Positions 38,863-45,778 of a stretch of DNA of 49,777 nt are shown in pieces. The notes beneath the pieces are model-generated. The model was not told the origin of the DNA. It worked only from the letters and a program-made list of their open reading frames with translations, and ran no database searches. The DNA comes from a virus. A program made the position numbers and the translations under genes. The DNA lies in the IMG/VR virus record IMGVR_UViG_3300022910_000006, positions 1-49,777 of that record. The stretch is one strand, 5' to 3'. Each line of letters starts with the position of its first letter. Positions within the stretch are counted from its first letter, which is position 1.

Positions 38863-38954
38863 GATGCCTCCTGTTTCTTGATCTGTCGCTGTAGCGCGGC
38901 GTTCAAAGCGGCCGCGTGCTCGGGGTGCATGTAGCCCTTCGGGGAGTCTGCCAT
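38835..38954 (-). CDS. Very small basic protein
   Basis: 39 aa starting MADSPKGYMHPEHAAALNAA, ending in a Lys-rich tail. The ATG at 38954 lies 11 nt after AGGA. It is the first gene after the leftward arm of the divergent promoter and overlaps the next gene by 28 nt. Confidence 0.45.
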   Translation of the reverse strand: MADSPKGYMHPEHAAALNAALQRQIKKQEASCSKNKPIK

Positions 38955-38988
38955 CGGGAGAGCGGTTCCTTTCGACTGGGGGGCGCCC

Positions 38989-39032
38989 AACCTAGCAGAA
39001 CCGTTGACGCGCGGCAACCCTTATGCAACGAT
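38989..39032. promoter_or_regulatory. Operator-type divergent promoter P4
   Basis: The near-palindrome GTTGACGCGCGGCAAC (39003-39018) provides a -35 on each strand. Rightward: TTGACG, 17 nt, AACGAT (39027-39032), toward the secreted metalloprotease-like gene. Leftward: TTGCCG (39012-39017), 17 nt, TAGGTT (38989-38994), toward the small genes. A regulator bound to the palindrome would control both. Confidence 0.75.
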
Positions 39033-39062
39033 CCGAGAGTGACCAAACGAAGGGAGACCCCC

Positions 39063-39632
39063 GTGAAGCGAATCCTGATCCCCATCCTGGCCCTGATCCT
39101 GGCGGCCGTGTGCGCGCCCCAGGCGCCGGCGGCGACGATCACCTGCGACCCGTGTTCCTACCCCTACCAGGCGTGGGCCGACGAATCGAAGATGCCGACG
39201 CCCGAAGTGACCCTTGAAGTGATCGAGACCACGGAAGCGAAGGGATGCCCCAGCCGGGTCCTGAACTTCGCGGGTTGCACCCGGCCGAGCGAAGGGAAGA
39301 TTTGGCTGGCCCCGGAGATGATCGGGCGCGCCTACCCGCGCGGGACCTTCTACCACGAGATCGGCCATAACGTCGACGCCGATTTCCTGCCCGATTGGAT
39401 GCGAGCTCGGTTCATGGCGATCCTCGCCCTCGAGGGGCCGTGGTACGCCGACGTAGAAGAGGTCGACTACCTGACGCCCAACGAGAAGTTCGCCGACGTG
39501 TACGCCGAGTGCGCCGTCAAGCCGGTGATCCGGCGGGAGCACCTGTGGGGGCGAGGCCCAATCTACGGGAGCGAGCCGATTGGCGGCCGGCCCCGGCATA
39601 ACGCCCTGTGCCGGATGATCGCGAAGCTTTAG
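39063..39632 (+). CDS. Secreted HExxH zinc metalloprotease-like protein
   Basis: 189 aa from a GTG at 39063 with GAAGGGAG about 6 nt upstream, in preference to the longer frame from 38916. Residues 1-23 are a Sec signal peptide (MKRILIPILALILAAVCAPQAPA, cleavage after A-P-A or A-T). H98-E-I-G-H102 in 'GTFYHEIGHNVDADF' is a gluzincin-like site, and E141 in 'PNEKFADVYAECAV' is a good third ligand. Six further Cys suit an extracellular protein. It is the only gene on this strand in the region, with its own promoter (P4). It may modify the host surface, help exit or penetration, or act as a virulence-type cargo gene; the substrate is unknown. Confidence 0.75.
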   Translation: MKRILIPILALILAAVCAPQAPAATITCDPCSYPYQAWADESKMPTPEVTLEVIETTEAKGCPSRVLNFAGCTRPSEGKIWLAPEMIGRAYPRGTFYHEIGHNVDADFLPDWMRARFMAILALEGPWYADVEEVDYLTPNEKFADVYAECAVKPVIRREHLWGRGPIYGSEPIGGRPRHNALCRMIAKL

Positions 39633-39659
39633 GACCGCGGCCTGGGCGTTCGCCCCTAG

Positions 39660-40613
39660 CTAGGCTGCGAAAAGCTGGTAGCTCATCTTCGTGCCGGGTT
39701 GGAACACGGTTCCTTTTGCGGCCGAGTTACGTTTTGCTCGCAATTTGATCGTGTGCAGTGCGGCCGTCAGCGGGATAACCCAGGTTTGCATCACCGTTGA
39801 GCGAGCGCTGGCAGCCCCCCCGCGGTAGCGTGCCACCGTGCCTTTCTCGGCTTCGGCATCGACCTTGACCGAGCCGTACATTTCGACCGCAGCTTCAACA
39901 GCCACGACCTCGAAGACTCCGGTCACTACTAGGTTGCTGGCCACTGCGGGCGTGATTTCCAGTTGGCAGCCAGCCAGATCGGCGTAGAGTTCTTCCAACA
40001 CGAGCGCTTCGGCACTCATCGCTTTTTCGCCGACGGTCGGTTTCATCTTCCGCGAGGTAGCCGCACCGTCGCCAAGCTTCGGTTCCGTCACCGCCAGATT
40101 GGCGATTTTGGCCGTCGTCACCGCTTCGGCGGCGATCTTCGCTTCGGTCACCGCAGAGGCTTTGATCTTCCCGGTTTCGACTGCTTCGGCCGCGATCTTC
40201 CCGGCGCTGACCGCCAGGGCGGCGAGCTTGGCTTCGGTGACGGCGAGGTTGTTGAGGTTTTCGGCCCCCACCGCCAGCAGGCCCAGCTTCGCGTTCGTCA
40301 CCGCCTGGTCGGCGAGCTTGGCCGCCGTGATCGCGAGGTTTTTGACCATCGTGGTCGCGACCTTTTCTTCTCCGATCGAGGTCACGCCCCCGGTGCTGAG
40401 GCCAATATCCCCGGTGACGGATTTGTAGACCGGATCGTTCGTGCCGTTGACGATGATGATCTGGCCCGCCGCCGGGGCGTTGAGCAGCAATTCCTCGATC
40501 TGAGCAAGGATTTCCTCGACCCGTTCGACCGCCGCTTCGATCTGGACCGCCCCGTTGGGCGGGTCCGTCGGCTCGGGGTAGGGCAAGGCGAAGATCGGCG
40601 TTTCTTTGGCCAC
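39660..40613 (-). CDS. Tail fibre with decapeptide repeats
   Basis: 317 aa from a GTG at 40613, 6 nt after a TAGGCT box, no SD. The N-terminus 'FALPYPEPTDPPNGAVQIEAA' with a following coiled coil is a common actinophage fibre/baseplate anchor. Residues 91-190 are ten tandem 10-aa repeats of the type AVTEAKLAAL, likely a trimeric beta- or coiled structure. The C-terminal 120 residues form a beta-rich knob ('VASNLVVTGVFEVVAVEAAV', 'TVMQTWVIPLTAALHTIKL'). It would bind the host surface. It sits between terminase and portal, far from the baseplate genes, and converges with the metalloprotease gene at a 27-nt gap. Confidence 0.75.
   Translation of the reverse strand: MAKETPIFALPYPEPTDPPNGAVQIEAAVERVEEILAQIEELLLNAPAAGQIIIVNGTNDPVYKSVTGDIGLSTGGVTSIGEEKVATTMVKNLAITAAKLADQAVTNAKLGLLAVGAENLNNLAVTEAKLAALAVSAGKIAAEAVETGKIKASAVTEAKIAAEAVTTAKIANLAVTEPKLGDGAATSRKMKPTVGEKAMSAEALVLEELYADLAGCQLEITPAVASNLVVTGVFEVVAVEAAVEMYGSVKVDAEAEKGTVARYRGGAASARSTVMQTWVIPLTAALHTIKLRAKRNSAAKGTVFQPGTKMSYQLFAA
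40044..40343 (-). repeat. Ten tandem 30-bp coding repeats in the tail fibre
   Basis: Encodes ten degenerate decapeptides (consensus A-V-T-x-A-K-[LI]-A-x-x). The Lys (K) recurs every 10 residues in nine of ten units. Slippage or recombination could change the fibre's length. Confidence 0.7.
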
Positions 40614-40619
40614 GACCAA

Positions 40620-40682
40620 AGCCTAGAACCGACCTCGACCCCCAGAACGCAGAAGGGGCGCGTCCAGATGCGCCCCTTCTGC
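40620..40682 (-). promoter_or_regulatory. Terminator hairpin followed by a leaderless promoter (copy 2)
   Basis: GCAGAAGGGGCGC (40649-40661) and its perfect 13-bp complement (40670-40682) form a strong terminator stem with an 8-nt loop. Then CGTTCTGGGGGTC, a 16-nt spacer after TTCTGG, -10 TAGGCT (40620-40625), and the fibre GTG 6 nt later. Same design and same 13 bases as at 29996-30051. Confidence 0.7.
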
Positions 40683-40725
40683 TCAACGCCCCCTTAGCTG
40701 GGACGCCGGAACTGTATCGCTCCGA

Positions 40726-41031
40726 TCAGGCCGGCGCGAGCTCCTTCTCCTCGGCCTCATCGGCGACCGGCTCGGGGACCGGCGGCGGCTCGACCTGGCG
40801 GATCCTGGTCGTCACCCCCGGCAGGGGCGTCGGCCCGGTCTCGCCGGCGAACTCGACGCCGACGTGCATCCCGTCGGGGACCTCGAGCTCGGCGATCGCG
40901 GCCTTGGCCCCGCTCTTCGCGGCGGCCAGCTGGGTCACGGCGTCGCCGGTCAGCCCCTCGGGGGTGTGCCCGTCGATCGCGTCGTAGACCTCGGCGACCG
41001 GAACGGCCGGCACTTCGCTCGACCAGTTCAC
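40726..41031 (-). CDS. Hypothetical protein
   Basis: 101 aa from a GTG at 41031 (GTGA overlap), unrecognised. 'VPVAEVYDAIDGHTPEGLTGD', 'LAAAKSGAKAAIAELEVPDG', 'HVGVEFAGET' suggest a small alpha/beta fold with an acidic Pro-rich tail. It ends before the terminator at 40649. Confidence 0.55.
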   Translation of the reverse strand: MNWSSEVPAVPVAEVYDAIDGHTPEGLTGDAVTQLAAAKSGAKAAIAELEVPDGMHVGVEFAGETGPTPLPGVTTRIRQVEPPPVPEPVADEAEEKELAPA

Positions 41032-41492
41032 GATGATTTCGCCTGGGTGCCCGACGGTTTCCGGGTCTCGCTGGCCGTGCCCTGGCTGGCCTTGTCGACC
41101 TCGGCCTTGACCAGCCCCGGCAGCTGGGCCTTGATCGCCTCGTCGACCGCGGCGCGCAGGGCGTCGCCGTCGATCTTCGGGGGCGCGGCGCCGGCGGTGG
41201 CCTCCTCGACCATCCGCTTCAACTCCTCGGGGTCGACGCCGAGCGTCGACGTGGGGGCGCCGGCCTGGTCCTCGGCGACACCACACGCTTTGTCGTAGGC
41301 GATGTTGCGGCGCTGCACCGCGGCGCGGTAGTTGCTGGCCGCCTGCATGATCTCGGCCTCCTCGGCGCTCTCGTCGCCGGCGAGGCGCAAGAAGATCGCC
41401 GCCTCTTCGTCGAGCGCCGCTACTGCCTCGGCCAGCCGGCGGTCAAGCCCCAGCTGCGCCAGGCGTTGTTTCTCCTCTTGGTCCAGCGTCAT
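41028..41492 (-). CDS. Hypothetical helical protein
   Basis: 154 aa, ATG at 41492 with GAGGAGGG upstream. It is strongly helical with heptads ('MTLDQEEKQRLAQLGLDRRLAEAV', 'NYRAAVQRRNIAYDKACG'), and then an Ala/Pro-rich part. It could be a scaffold-like or virion helper protein; no motif decides. A TAGGCT box at 41527-41532 may be its promoter. Confidence 0.55.
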   Translation of the reverse strand: MTLDQEEKQRLAQLGLDRRLAEAVAALDEEAAIFLRLAGDESAEEAEIMQAASNYRAAVQRRNIAYDKACGVAEDQAGAPTSTLGVDPEELKRMVEEATAGAAPPKIDGDALRAAVDEAIKAQLPGLVKAEVDKASQGTASETRKPSGTQAKSS

Positions 41493-41546
41493 ACTGCCCT
41501 CCTCGGGGTCGTTGATTGAGGGGGCGAGCCTACCGCCTGGAGGGGA

Positions 41547-41747
41547 CTAGTTCGGGTTCGCGCTTGAAACGAAGAGGCCGCAGGTGATGCAGAAGCCGCC
41601 CCCGCCAGCGAAGGCCGACGGCGAGATCAGGTGCGGGTTCTCCGGCGTGCCGTGGGGCGGCGCTGGCGGCTGGTCGCGGATCTTCTTCGCAGCGGCCCGT
41701 ATGTCCTCCGGCCTCAATGGGCCGGGGTCACTCCAGGGCGGCTCCAT
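41547..41747 (-). CDS. Small protein with C-terminal CxxC
   Basis: 66 aa starting MEPPWSDPGPLRPEDIRAAA, ending with 'GGGFCITCGLFVSS'. The ATG at 41747 lies 7 nt after TAGCCT, which overlaps the terminase stop codon; there is no SD. A single CxxC could bind metal as a dimer. Confidence 0.5.
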   Translation of the reverse strand: MEPPWSDPGPLRPEDIRAAAKKIRDQPPAPPHGTPENPHLISPSAFAGGGGFCITCGLFVSSANPN

Positions 41748-41757
41748 GCCTGCGAGG

Positions 41758-43146
41758 CTACCACTGCTTCCCGGCGAGCTCATCGACCGGCCCACTGTTC
41801 GATCCCGCCGCGGCGACCACGGTGTCGGGGACCGACTGGTCGAAGAGGTCGGTGAAGCCCCAGACCGCAGCGTCCATGTGGTTCGGCGAGTCCTCGCCCG
41901 GGACCCAGGTCGTCTGCTCCGACTCGAGCTCGGGGAAGGTGCCGACGTGGTGGACCCGGTTCTGCTCGTAGAGCGCGGAGATCGGCTCGGCGCGCGGCTG
42001 CTTGCCCTTCGACGCCCAGACCAGCGTGACGGGGACGTTGGGGTCGACGGTGCGGATCGTCGACTCGACCATATCCCCGCCCTGGTTGCGCTCGGCCACG
42101 ATCCGGTCGGCGCCGAGCTCGTAGTAGAGGGCGACCGCGGTTTCGGCCCATCCCATCGGGGAGTAGCGGCCGCTCTTATCGTCGAGCACGAAGCCGTGAT
42201 CGAAGCGCCGCGCCTCGTCGTCGAGGTCTTTCAGCAGGTCCGCCCGGCCAGGGATCCGCGCGCAGGCGACAATCCCGGTCTCGTCTGAGTCTTCGCCGGC
42301 GGTGGTGGACGGGTCGATGGCGACCACGCACCGGCGGCCGTGGGTGCGCAGCACCTTCGCCTTCTGCTCGCGGTCCCGGCGGTTGGCCTCGATCATCGCC
42401 CAGGTCCAGAGCGCGCCCTCCACGTCGTCAAGTACCTCGCCGTGAAGCTCCTGCCGGCCGCGGCGGGTCCCTTCGTACCGGCGCTTGAGGCGTCGCAGCT
42501 GTTTCTCGCTCAGGTTCTCTTCGTTGTCGGCGAGCTTGAGGTAGGTCTCTACGCAGTCGGGATCCTCGAGCAGGAGCTTGACCAGGCCGACCTTGCCCTT
42601 CGGGGTGCCGGTCGCCATGATCAGGCCGGGGTCCAGCCGGACGGCGAAGCTGAGGGAGTCCTCCCAGGTCGTTTCCCAGTCGCGGATCAGGCCAACCTCG
42701 TCGATCCACGCCCCCATCAGGTTTTCGCCCTGGACCCGCAGGGCGCCGTCGTCGCCCCCGTCGATCATGATCCGCGCCCCGGTGTGCAGGTGCATCTCCC
42801 CGATCGAGCGGTTCCACTTCGCCACCAGGGGGCCGAAGATCGGTTTCAGGCCGCTCACGCCCTCGATGCACTTGTCGCGGGCGTCGGCGAAGGTGGGGGC
42901 GACGATCCCCCAGTCACCGGGCGGGTTGCTCAGGACCAGGCGGGCGAAGGTCTCGGCGCCGGTGCGCGTCTTCCCGGTGCCGCGCCCCCCACGGGCGTAC
43001 CAAATCCCGGCGGTGCCGTTGACGAACTCGGGGGGCGGTAGCTGGCCGGCGTGGGCGGTGCGCAGCCAGAGCTCGTAGCGGAGGCGTGCGTAGGTGCGGA
43101 ACTTCGCCGGCAGCGACCAGCTGCGCCAGGCGTCGGTCGAGGCCAT
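41758..43146 (-). CDS. terL: Terminase large subunit
   Basis: 462 aa, ATG at 43146 directly after the small-subunit stop. Walker A is G53-G-R-G-T-G-K-T60, Walker B is W-I-D-E (147-150), and 'MATGTPKG' (178-184) is the ATPase coupling motif. The nuclease domain begins with D278 in 'CVVAIDPSTTAGEDSDETG' and continues with 'DRIVAERNQGGDMV' and 'NHMDAAVWGFTDLF' (last acidic residue). It is of the DNA_pack_N/Terminase_6 type. The enzyme cuts concatemers and pumps DNA into the head through the portal. Confidence 0.9.
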   Translation of the reverse strand: MASTDAWRSWSLPAKFRTYARLRYELWLRTAHAGQLPPPEFVNGTAGIWYARGGRGTGKTRTGAETFARLVLSNPPGDWGIVAPTFADARDKCIEGVSGLKPIFGPLVAKWNRSIGEMHLHTGARIMIDGGDDGALRVQGENLMGAWIDEVGLIRDWETTWEDSLSFAVRLDPGLIMATGTPKGKVGLVKLLLEDPDCVETYLKLADNEENLSEKQLRRLKRRYEGTRRGRQELHGEVLDDVEGALWTWAMIEANRRDREQKAKVLRTHGRRCVVAIDPSTTAGEDSDETGIVACARIPGRADLLKDLDDEARRFDHGFVLDDKSGRYSPMGWAETAVALYYELGADRIVAERNQGGDMVESTIRTVDPNVPVTLVWASKGKQPRAEPISALYEQNRVHHVGTFPELESEQTTWVPGEDSPNHMDAAVWGFTDLFDQSVPDTVVAAAGSNSGPVDELAGKQW

Positions 43147-43695
43147 CTAGTCCCCGCGCGGATCGCTCGGGTCGCCGGTGCCAAGCTGCTCGACCAGCCC
43201 CTCAATGGCCTCGTCGACCTCGGCCTCAACCTCGACCAGCACCTTGCCGCCGTGCTGGAGCTTGACCTCGCGGGCGTACTGGTCGCGCTGGCGGCGGGCC
43301 AGGAACTCCAGCGAGAGCCGGCCCCCCGCTTCCCGGTTCCCCTGCGCCGCCTTGCGGACGTTGAGCTCGTGCCAGGCGAGCCCTCGCGCCTCCGCGCACG
43401 ATAAGGCGTCAAGAAACAGCGCGTAGGGGAGGTCGTCCTCGGGCACCAGGTCGAAGTCGATCTCCTCCCCGTCGCTGTGCTCGGCGGCGTTCGCCTGCGC
43501 TGCCTCCCCCCGGGTGCGCCAGGTGTGGAGGGTCTGTCGGCTGACCCCGTAGGACTGGGCGGCGTTGCCGGGCCACACGCCCAGCGAGACCATGCGGCAG
43601 ATGGCCTCGGTGATCGGGATCTCTTCCTTGGCCCCGGTCTCGCCGTTCGTCACCTTGACCGACAGGTGGATTTTCGAGGGTCGGCCGCCGGGCAT
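43147..43695 (-). CDS. terS: Terminase small subunit
   Basis: 182 aa, ATG at 43695. The N-terminal HTH 'ITEAICRMVSLGVWPGNAAQSYGVSRQTLHTW' is a DNA-binding domain of the kind that recognises the packaging site. A helical middle ('ALFLDALSCAEARGLAWHELNV') and oligomerisation part with 'LSLEFLARRQRDQYAREVKL' follow, as in small terminases. It directly precedes terL. The protein at 45419-45778 shares similar motifs. Confidence 0.8.
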   Translation of the reverse strand: MPGGRPSKIHLSVKVTNGETGAKEEIPITEAICRMVSLGVWPGNAAQSYGVSRQTLHTWRTRGEAAQANAAEHSDGEEIDFDLVPEDDLPYALFLDALSCAEARGLAWHELNVRKAAQGNREAGGRLSLEFLARRQRDQYAREVKLQHGGKVLVEVEAEVDEAIEGLVEQLGTGDPSDPRGD

Positions 43696-43905
43696 CTACT
43701 CGAGGATCGCGCGTTCGGCCTCGGAGCCGACGTGACCGACGACGCGGGGCGGGTTCGGCTGATCGGCCCTGAGCAGTGCGCCGGGATCGGTGTGAAGGGG
43801 AACTAGCTTCGGCCGGGCGGGCGGGCGCGTGGGCGTCTGTTCGGCACTGAGCGCGCCCTCTCGAAGGCGCCTTCGACCGCGGCGGTTGCGCTTGCCCTTC
43901 GCCAT
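43696..43905 (-). CDS. Small basic protein before the small terminase
   Basis: 69 aa with an Arg/Lys-rich start (MAKGKRNRRGRRRLREG), perhaps DNA-binding. ATG at 43905 overlaps the previous stop (TGATG). No family. Confidence 0.5.
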   Translation of the reverse strand: MAKGKRNRRGRRRLREGALSAEQTPTRPPARPKLVPLHTDPGALLRADQPNPPRVVGHVGSEAERAILE

Positions 43906-44096
43906 CAGACGATTGCCTCCAGCTGGGGGGTGGGGCAGAGCATGACGACGCCGGGGCCGACTTCGACCAGGCGATCGCGGAAGATCATCCTGGGGCAGGG
44001 GAAGGTGAGCCGCACCGTGATCGAGATCGTGTCCTCAGAAGGGATCAGGCGCCGGCGAAGGGCGCGGGTCTCTTCTCGGCGGGCGCGGTTGCTCAC
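43905..44096 (-). CDS. Small hypothetical protein
   Basis: 63 aa from a GTG at 44096 (TAGTCT box 8 nt upstream, no SD), overlapping the HNH gene by 62 nt. After a basic start ('MSNRARREETRALRRRL') it is beta-rich ('DTISITVRLTFPCPRMIF'). No family recognised. Confidence 0.45.
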   Translation of the reverse strand: MSNRARREETRALRRRLIPSEDTISITVRLTFPCPRMIFRDRLVEVGPGVVMLCPTPQLEAIV

Positions 44097-44904
44097 GACG
44101 GGGAAGACTAGCCCGCCGAGCGGCGCGTGCCCGGTTCTCGCGGGCGGTCTTCCGCCGGTGGCAGCCGACGCAGAGGCACTGGAGGTTGTCGAGCTCGTGC
44201 TTGCCCCCATCCTCAAGGGGGATTCGGTGGTCGGCCTCCCAGGTGCAACCCGGCCTTTCCCGGGCGTCGCGCCCGTAGCGGGAGGCCGCGCCCTCGACCA
44301 GTTCGACGCAGACCAGGCCGCAGTCCTGGCAGAAGACGTAGCCGTGGGCGAGCAGGTCGCGCCGGACAACGGCGGTGCGGGCGTCGTAGGTGGTGCTGAG
44401 GTAGTAGTCGCTGGCGCAGTTGCGATCGCCGACCTCGTACTCATCGCCGCGGTGGGTGAGCCGCGCCCGCCGGCGGTAGTCGCTCGGGTCGACCAGGACG
44501 ATCGGATCGCCGCACCAGCGGCAGTGACCGGGGCGGTAGGGGCCGGTGTAGGGAGGGTGGGCGATGACGAAGAGGCGGCCGCGTCGGCGATCCTGAACCT
44601 CGCGCTGGCGATCGCGGTGGGCGGCGCAGTCGTCGAGGTCGAGGCATTCAGCGCTCATCACCCGGTCCCGGCCGGTCGGCCCGTTGGCGCCATAGGTGAA
44701 GGTCGGTTGAGACCGGACCTTGTAGAGCAGCTGGACGTTGCTGCGCTTGCACCAGGTACAGCGCCCCGCCGAGCTCGCCCACTGCCAGCGTGGCGGCGAG
44801 TACTCGACCGGCGGTGGCGCCAGCTGGGCGTCGAGCCGCGAGAGTGCGGCCGCGATCGCCTCGTCGGTGGGGCGCCCTACCGTTGGGAGGGTCGCTTGCC
44901 CCAT
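44035..44904 (-). CDS. HNH endonuclease with several zinc knuckles
   Basis: 289 aa from the ATG at 44904; a TTG at 44988 is an alternative. The C-terminal HNH is complete: 'VFCQDCGLVCVELV', 'CTWEADHRIPLEDGGKHELDNLQCLCVGCHRRKTA' (written here in part: E-A-D-H, N-L-Q, C-x-x-C-H). Two further pairs ('GRCTWCKRSN', 'GHCRWCGDPIVLVD') lie upstream. HNH proteins next to terminase genes assist packaging cleavage in several phages. The spread of zinc knuckles is unusual for this group. Homing is an alternative. Confidence 0.75.
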   Translation of the reverse strand: MGQATLPTVGRPTDEAIAAALSRLDAQLAPPPVEYSPPRWQWASSAGRCTWCKRSNVQLLYKVRSQPTFTYGANGPTGRDRVMSAECLDLDDCAAHRDRQREVQDRRRGRLFVIAHPPYTGPYRPGHCRWCGDPIVLVDPSDYRRRARLTHRGDEYEVGDRNCASDYYLSTTYDARTAVVRRDLLAHGYVFCQDCGLVCVELVEGAASRYGRDARERPGCTWEADHRIPLEDGGKHELDNLQCLCVGCHRRKTARENRARAARRASLPRREQPRPPRRDPRPSPAPDPF

Positions 44905-44932
44905 CCGCCCCAGCAGGCGTCGAAAGCGCGCG

Positions 44933-45010
44933 TCATCGACCGCGGAAGAACTCGGAAACGTGATAGCTGAACCGGCGCAGCCATTCAACGATCCGTTCCC
45001 AGCGGCTCAT
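44933..45010 (-). CDS. Tiny amphipathic peptide gene
   Basis: 25 aa starting MSRWERIVEWLRRFSYHVSE. The ATG at 45010 overlaps the previous stop (TGATG). It would be an amphipathic helix with Trp and Arg on opposite faces. Its reality is uncertain; coupling supports it. Confidence 0.35.
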   Translation of the reverse strand: MSRWERIVEWLRRFSYHVSEFFRGR

Positions 45011-45318
45011 CAGTCCACCGGATCCGGGTCGGGGTGGCCAGCCAGCCACTGATCGAAGCCAGCCATCGCGCCCGCTTTGGCCGCCGCCTGCACCGCGGCG
45101 TCGCCGTGGTAGGCGTCGCGGGCGAACTGCTCGGCGATCTCCGGCAGCGAGAGCTCGGGCAGCATCCCGTAGTCGGCGGCGATCTGCCAGGGACCGGCGA
45201 CGATGGCAAGAGTGCGGGCGTTCTCCAGGGCGAGGTCGGCGGTAGTCGACTGCCGGTGGGAGAGTTCGGCGTCCTGGCGACGACGGCGGCCACGGCTGAG
45301 GAGTCGATCGAGCAGCAT
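45010..45318 (-). CDS. Hypothetical helical protein
   Basis: 102 aa, ATG at 45318 with TAGTGT 6 nt upstream and no SD. A basic start (MLLDRLLSRGRRRRQ) is followed by helices ('LALENARTLAIVAGPWQIAA', 'AVQAAAKAGAMAGFDQWL'). No family recognised. Confidence 0.55.
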   Translation of the reverse strand: MLLDRLLSRGRRRRQDAELSHRQSTTADLALENARTLAIVAGPWQIAADYGMLPELSLPEIAEQFARDAYHGDAAVQAAAKAGAMAGFDQWLAGHPDPDPVD

Positions 45319-45418
45319 GGCGACACACTAGGAAGCGGGCCGGACGGATCAGGGCGTAGATGGTGCGCCAGCGCCGGCTAGGGCGCGACGCGGCCTGTGA
45401 GAGCGCGAGAGAGGGTGT

Positions 45419-45778
45419 CTAGCCTATGTCGCCCAGTGCGGCGTCGAGCTCGGGGTCGACGCCGGCGGGCGGGGTCGGCGAAGGCGATCGCGGCGCCCCC
45501 GTCCGGCCGGGAAGCGAGCCCTTGAGGGCAAACCAGAGCTTGGCCGCCTGGACGTTGCCGGAGACCGCCGCCTGGTAGACCGCCTCTTGGACGTGCTCGG
45601 TGGCGGTGGCTTCGGCCTCGCGGACGGCCAGGGCGAAATCGGCGTCCTCGGCGATCACGCCTTCGACCTCGGCGCGGGGGACCTTGAGGACGTAGGCGGC
45701 GGCGCCGATCAGCATCCCGCCGCGCAGGTGCTCGAGGAACGCGGCGCGGGCGTCGACGTCGAAGGTGGGCTCAGACAT
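45419..45778 (-). CDS. Small-terminase-like helical protein
   Basis: 119 aa, ATG at 45778 overlapping the HNH gene end. 'AFLEHLRGGMLIGAAAYVLKVPR' is HTH-like and 'EATATEHVQEAVYQAAVSGNVQAAKLWFALKG' resembles the helix of small terminases ('A...iE.ALy.aA..Gn..A.kfwL....'). It may be a second TerS-like DNA-binding protein, or the true TerS with the 43147-43695 protein as a regulator. The C-terminus is Pro-rich. Confidence 0.5.
   Translation of the reverse strand: MSEPTFDVDARAAFLEHLRGGMLIGAAAYVLKVPRAEVEGVIAEDADFALAVREAEATATEHVQEAVYQAAVSGNVQAAKLWFALKGSLPGRTGAPRSPSPTPPAGVDPELDAALGDIG

Noticed and set aside
7144-39018. The repeated 16-bp palindrome as insertion-sequence ends or an attachment site
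   Set aside because: Every copy is at a promoter position with fixed spacing to a -10, the copies do not bracket a mobile gene, and no transposase or integrase is present.
40044-40343. CRISPR-like repeat array
   Set aside because: The 30-bp periodicity has no spacers and encodes decapeptides in frame with the tail fibre.
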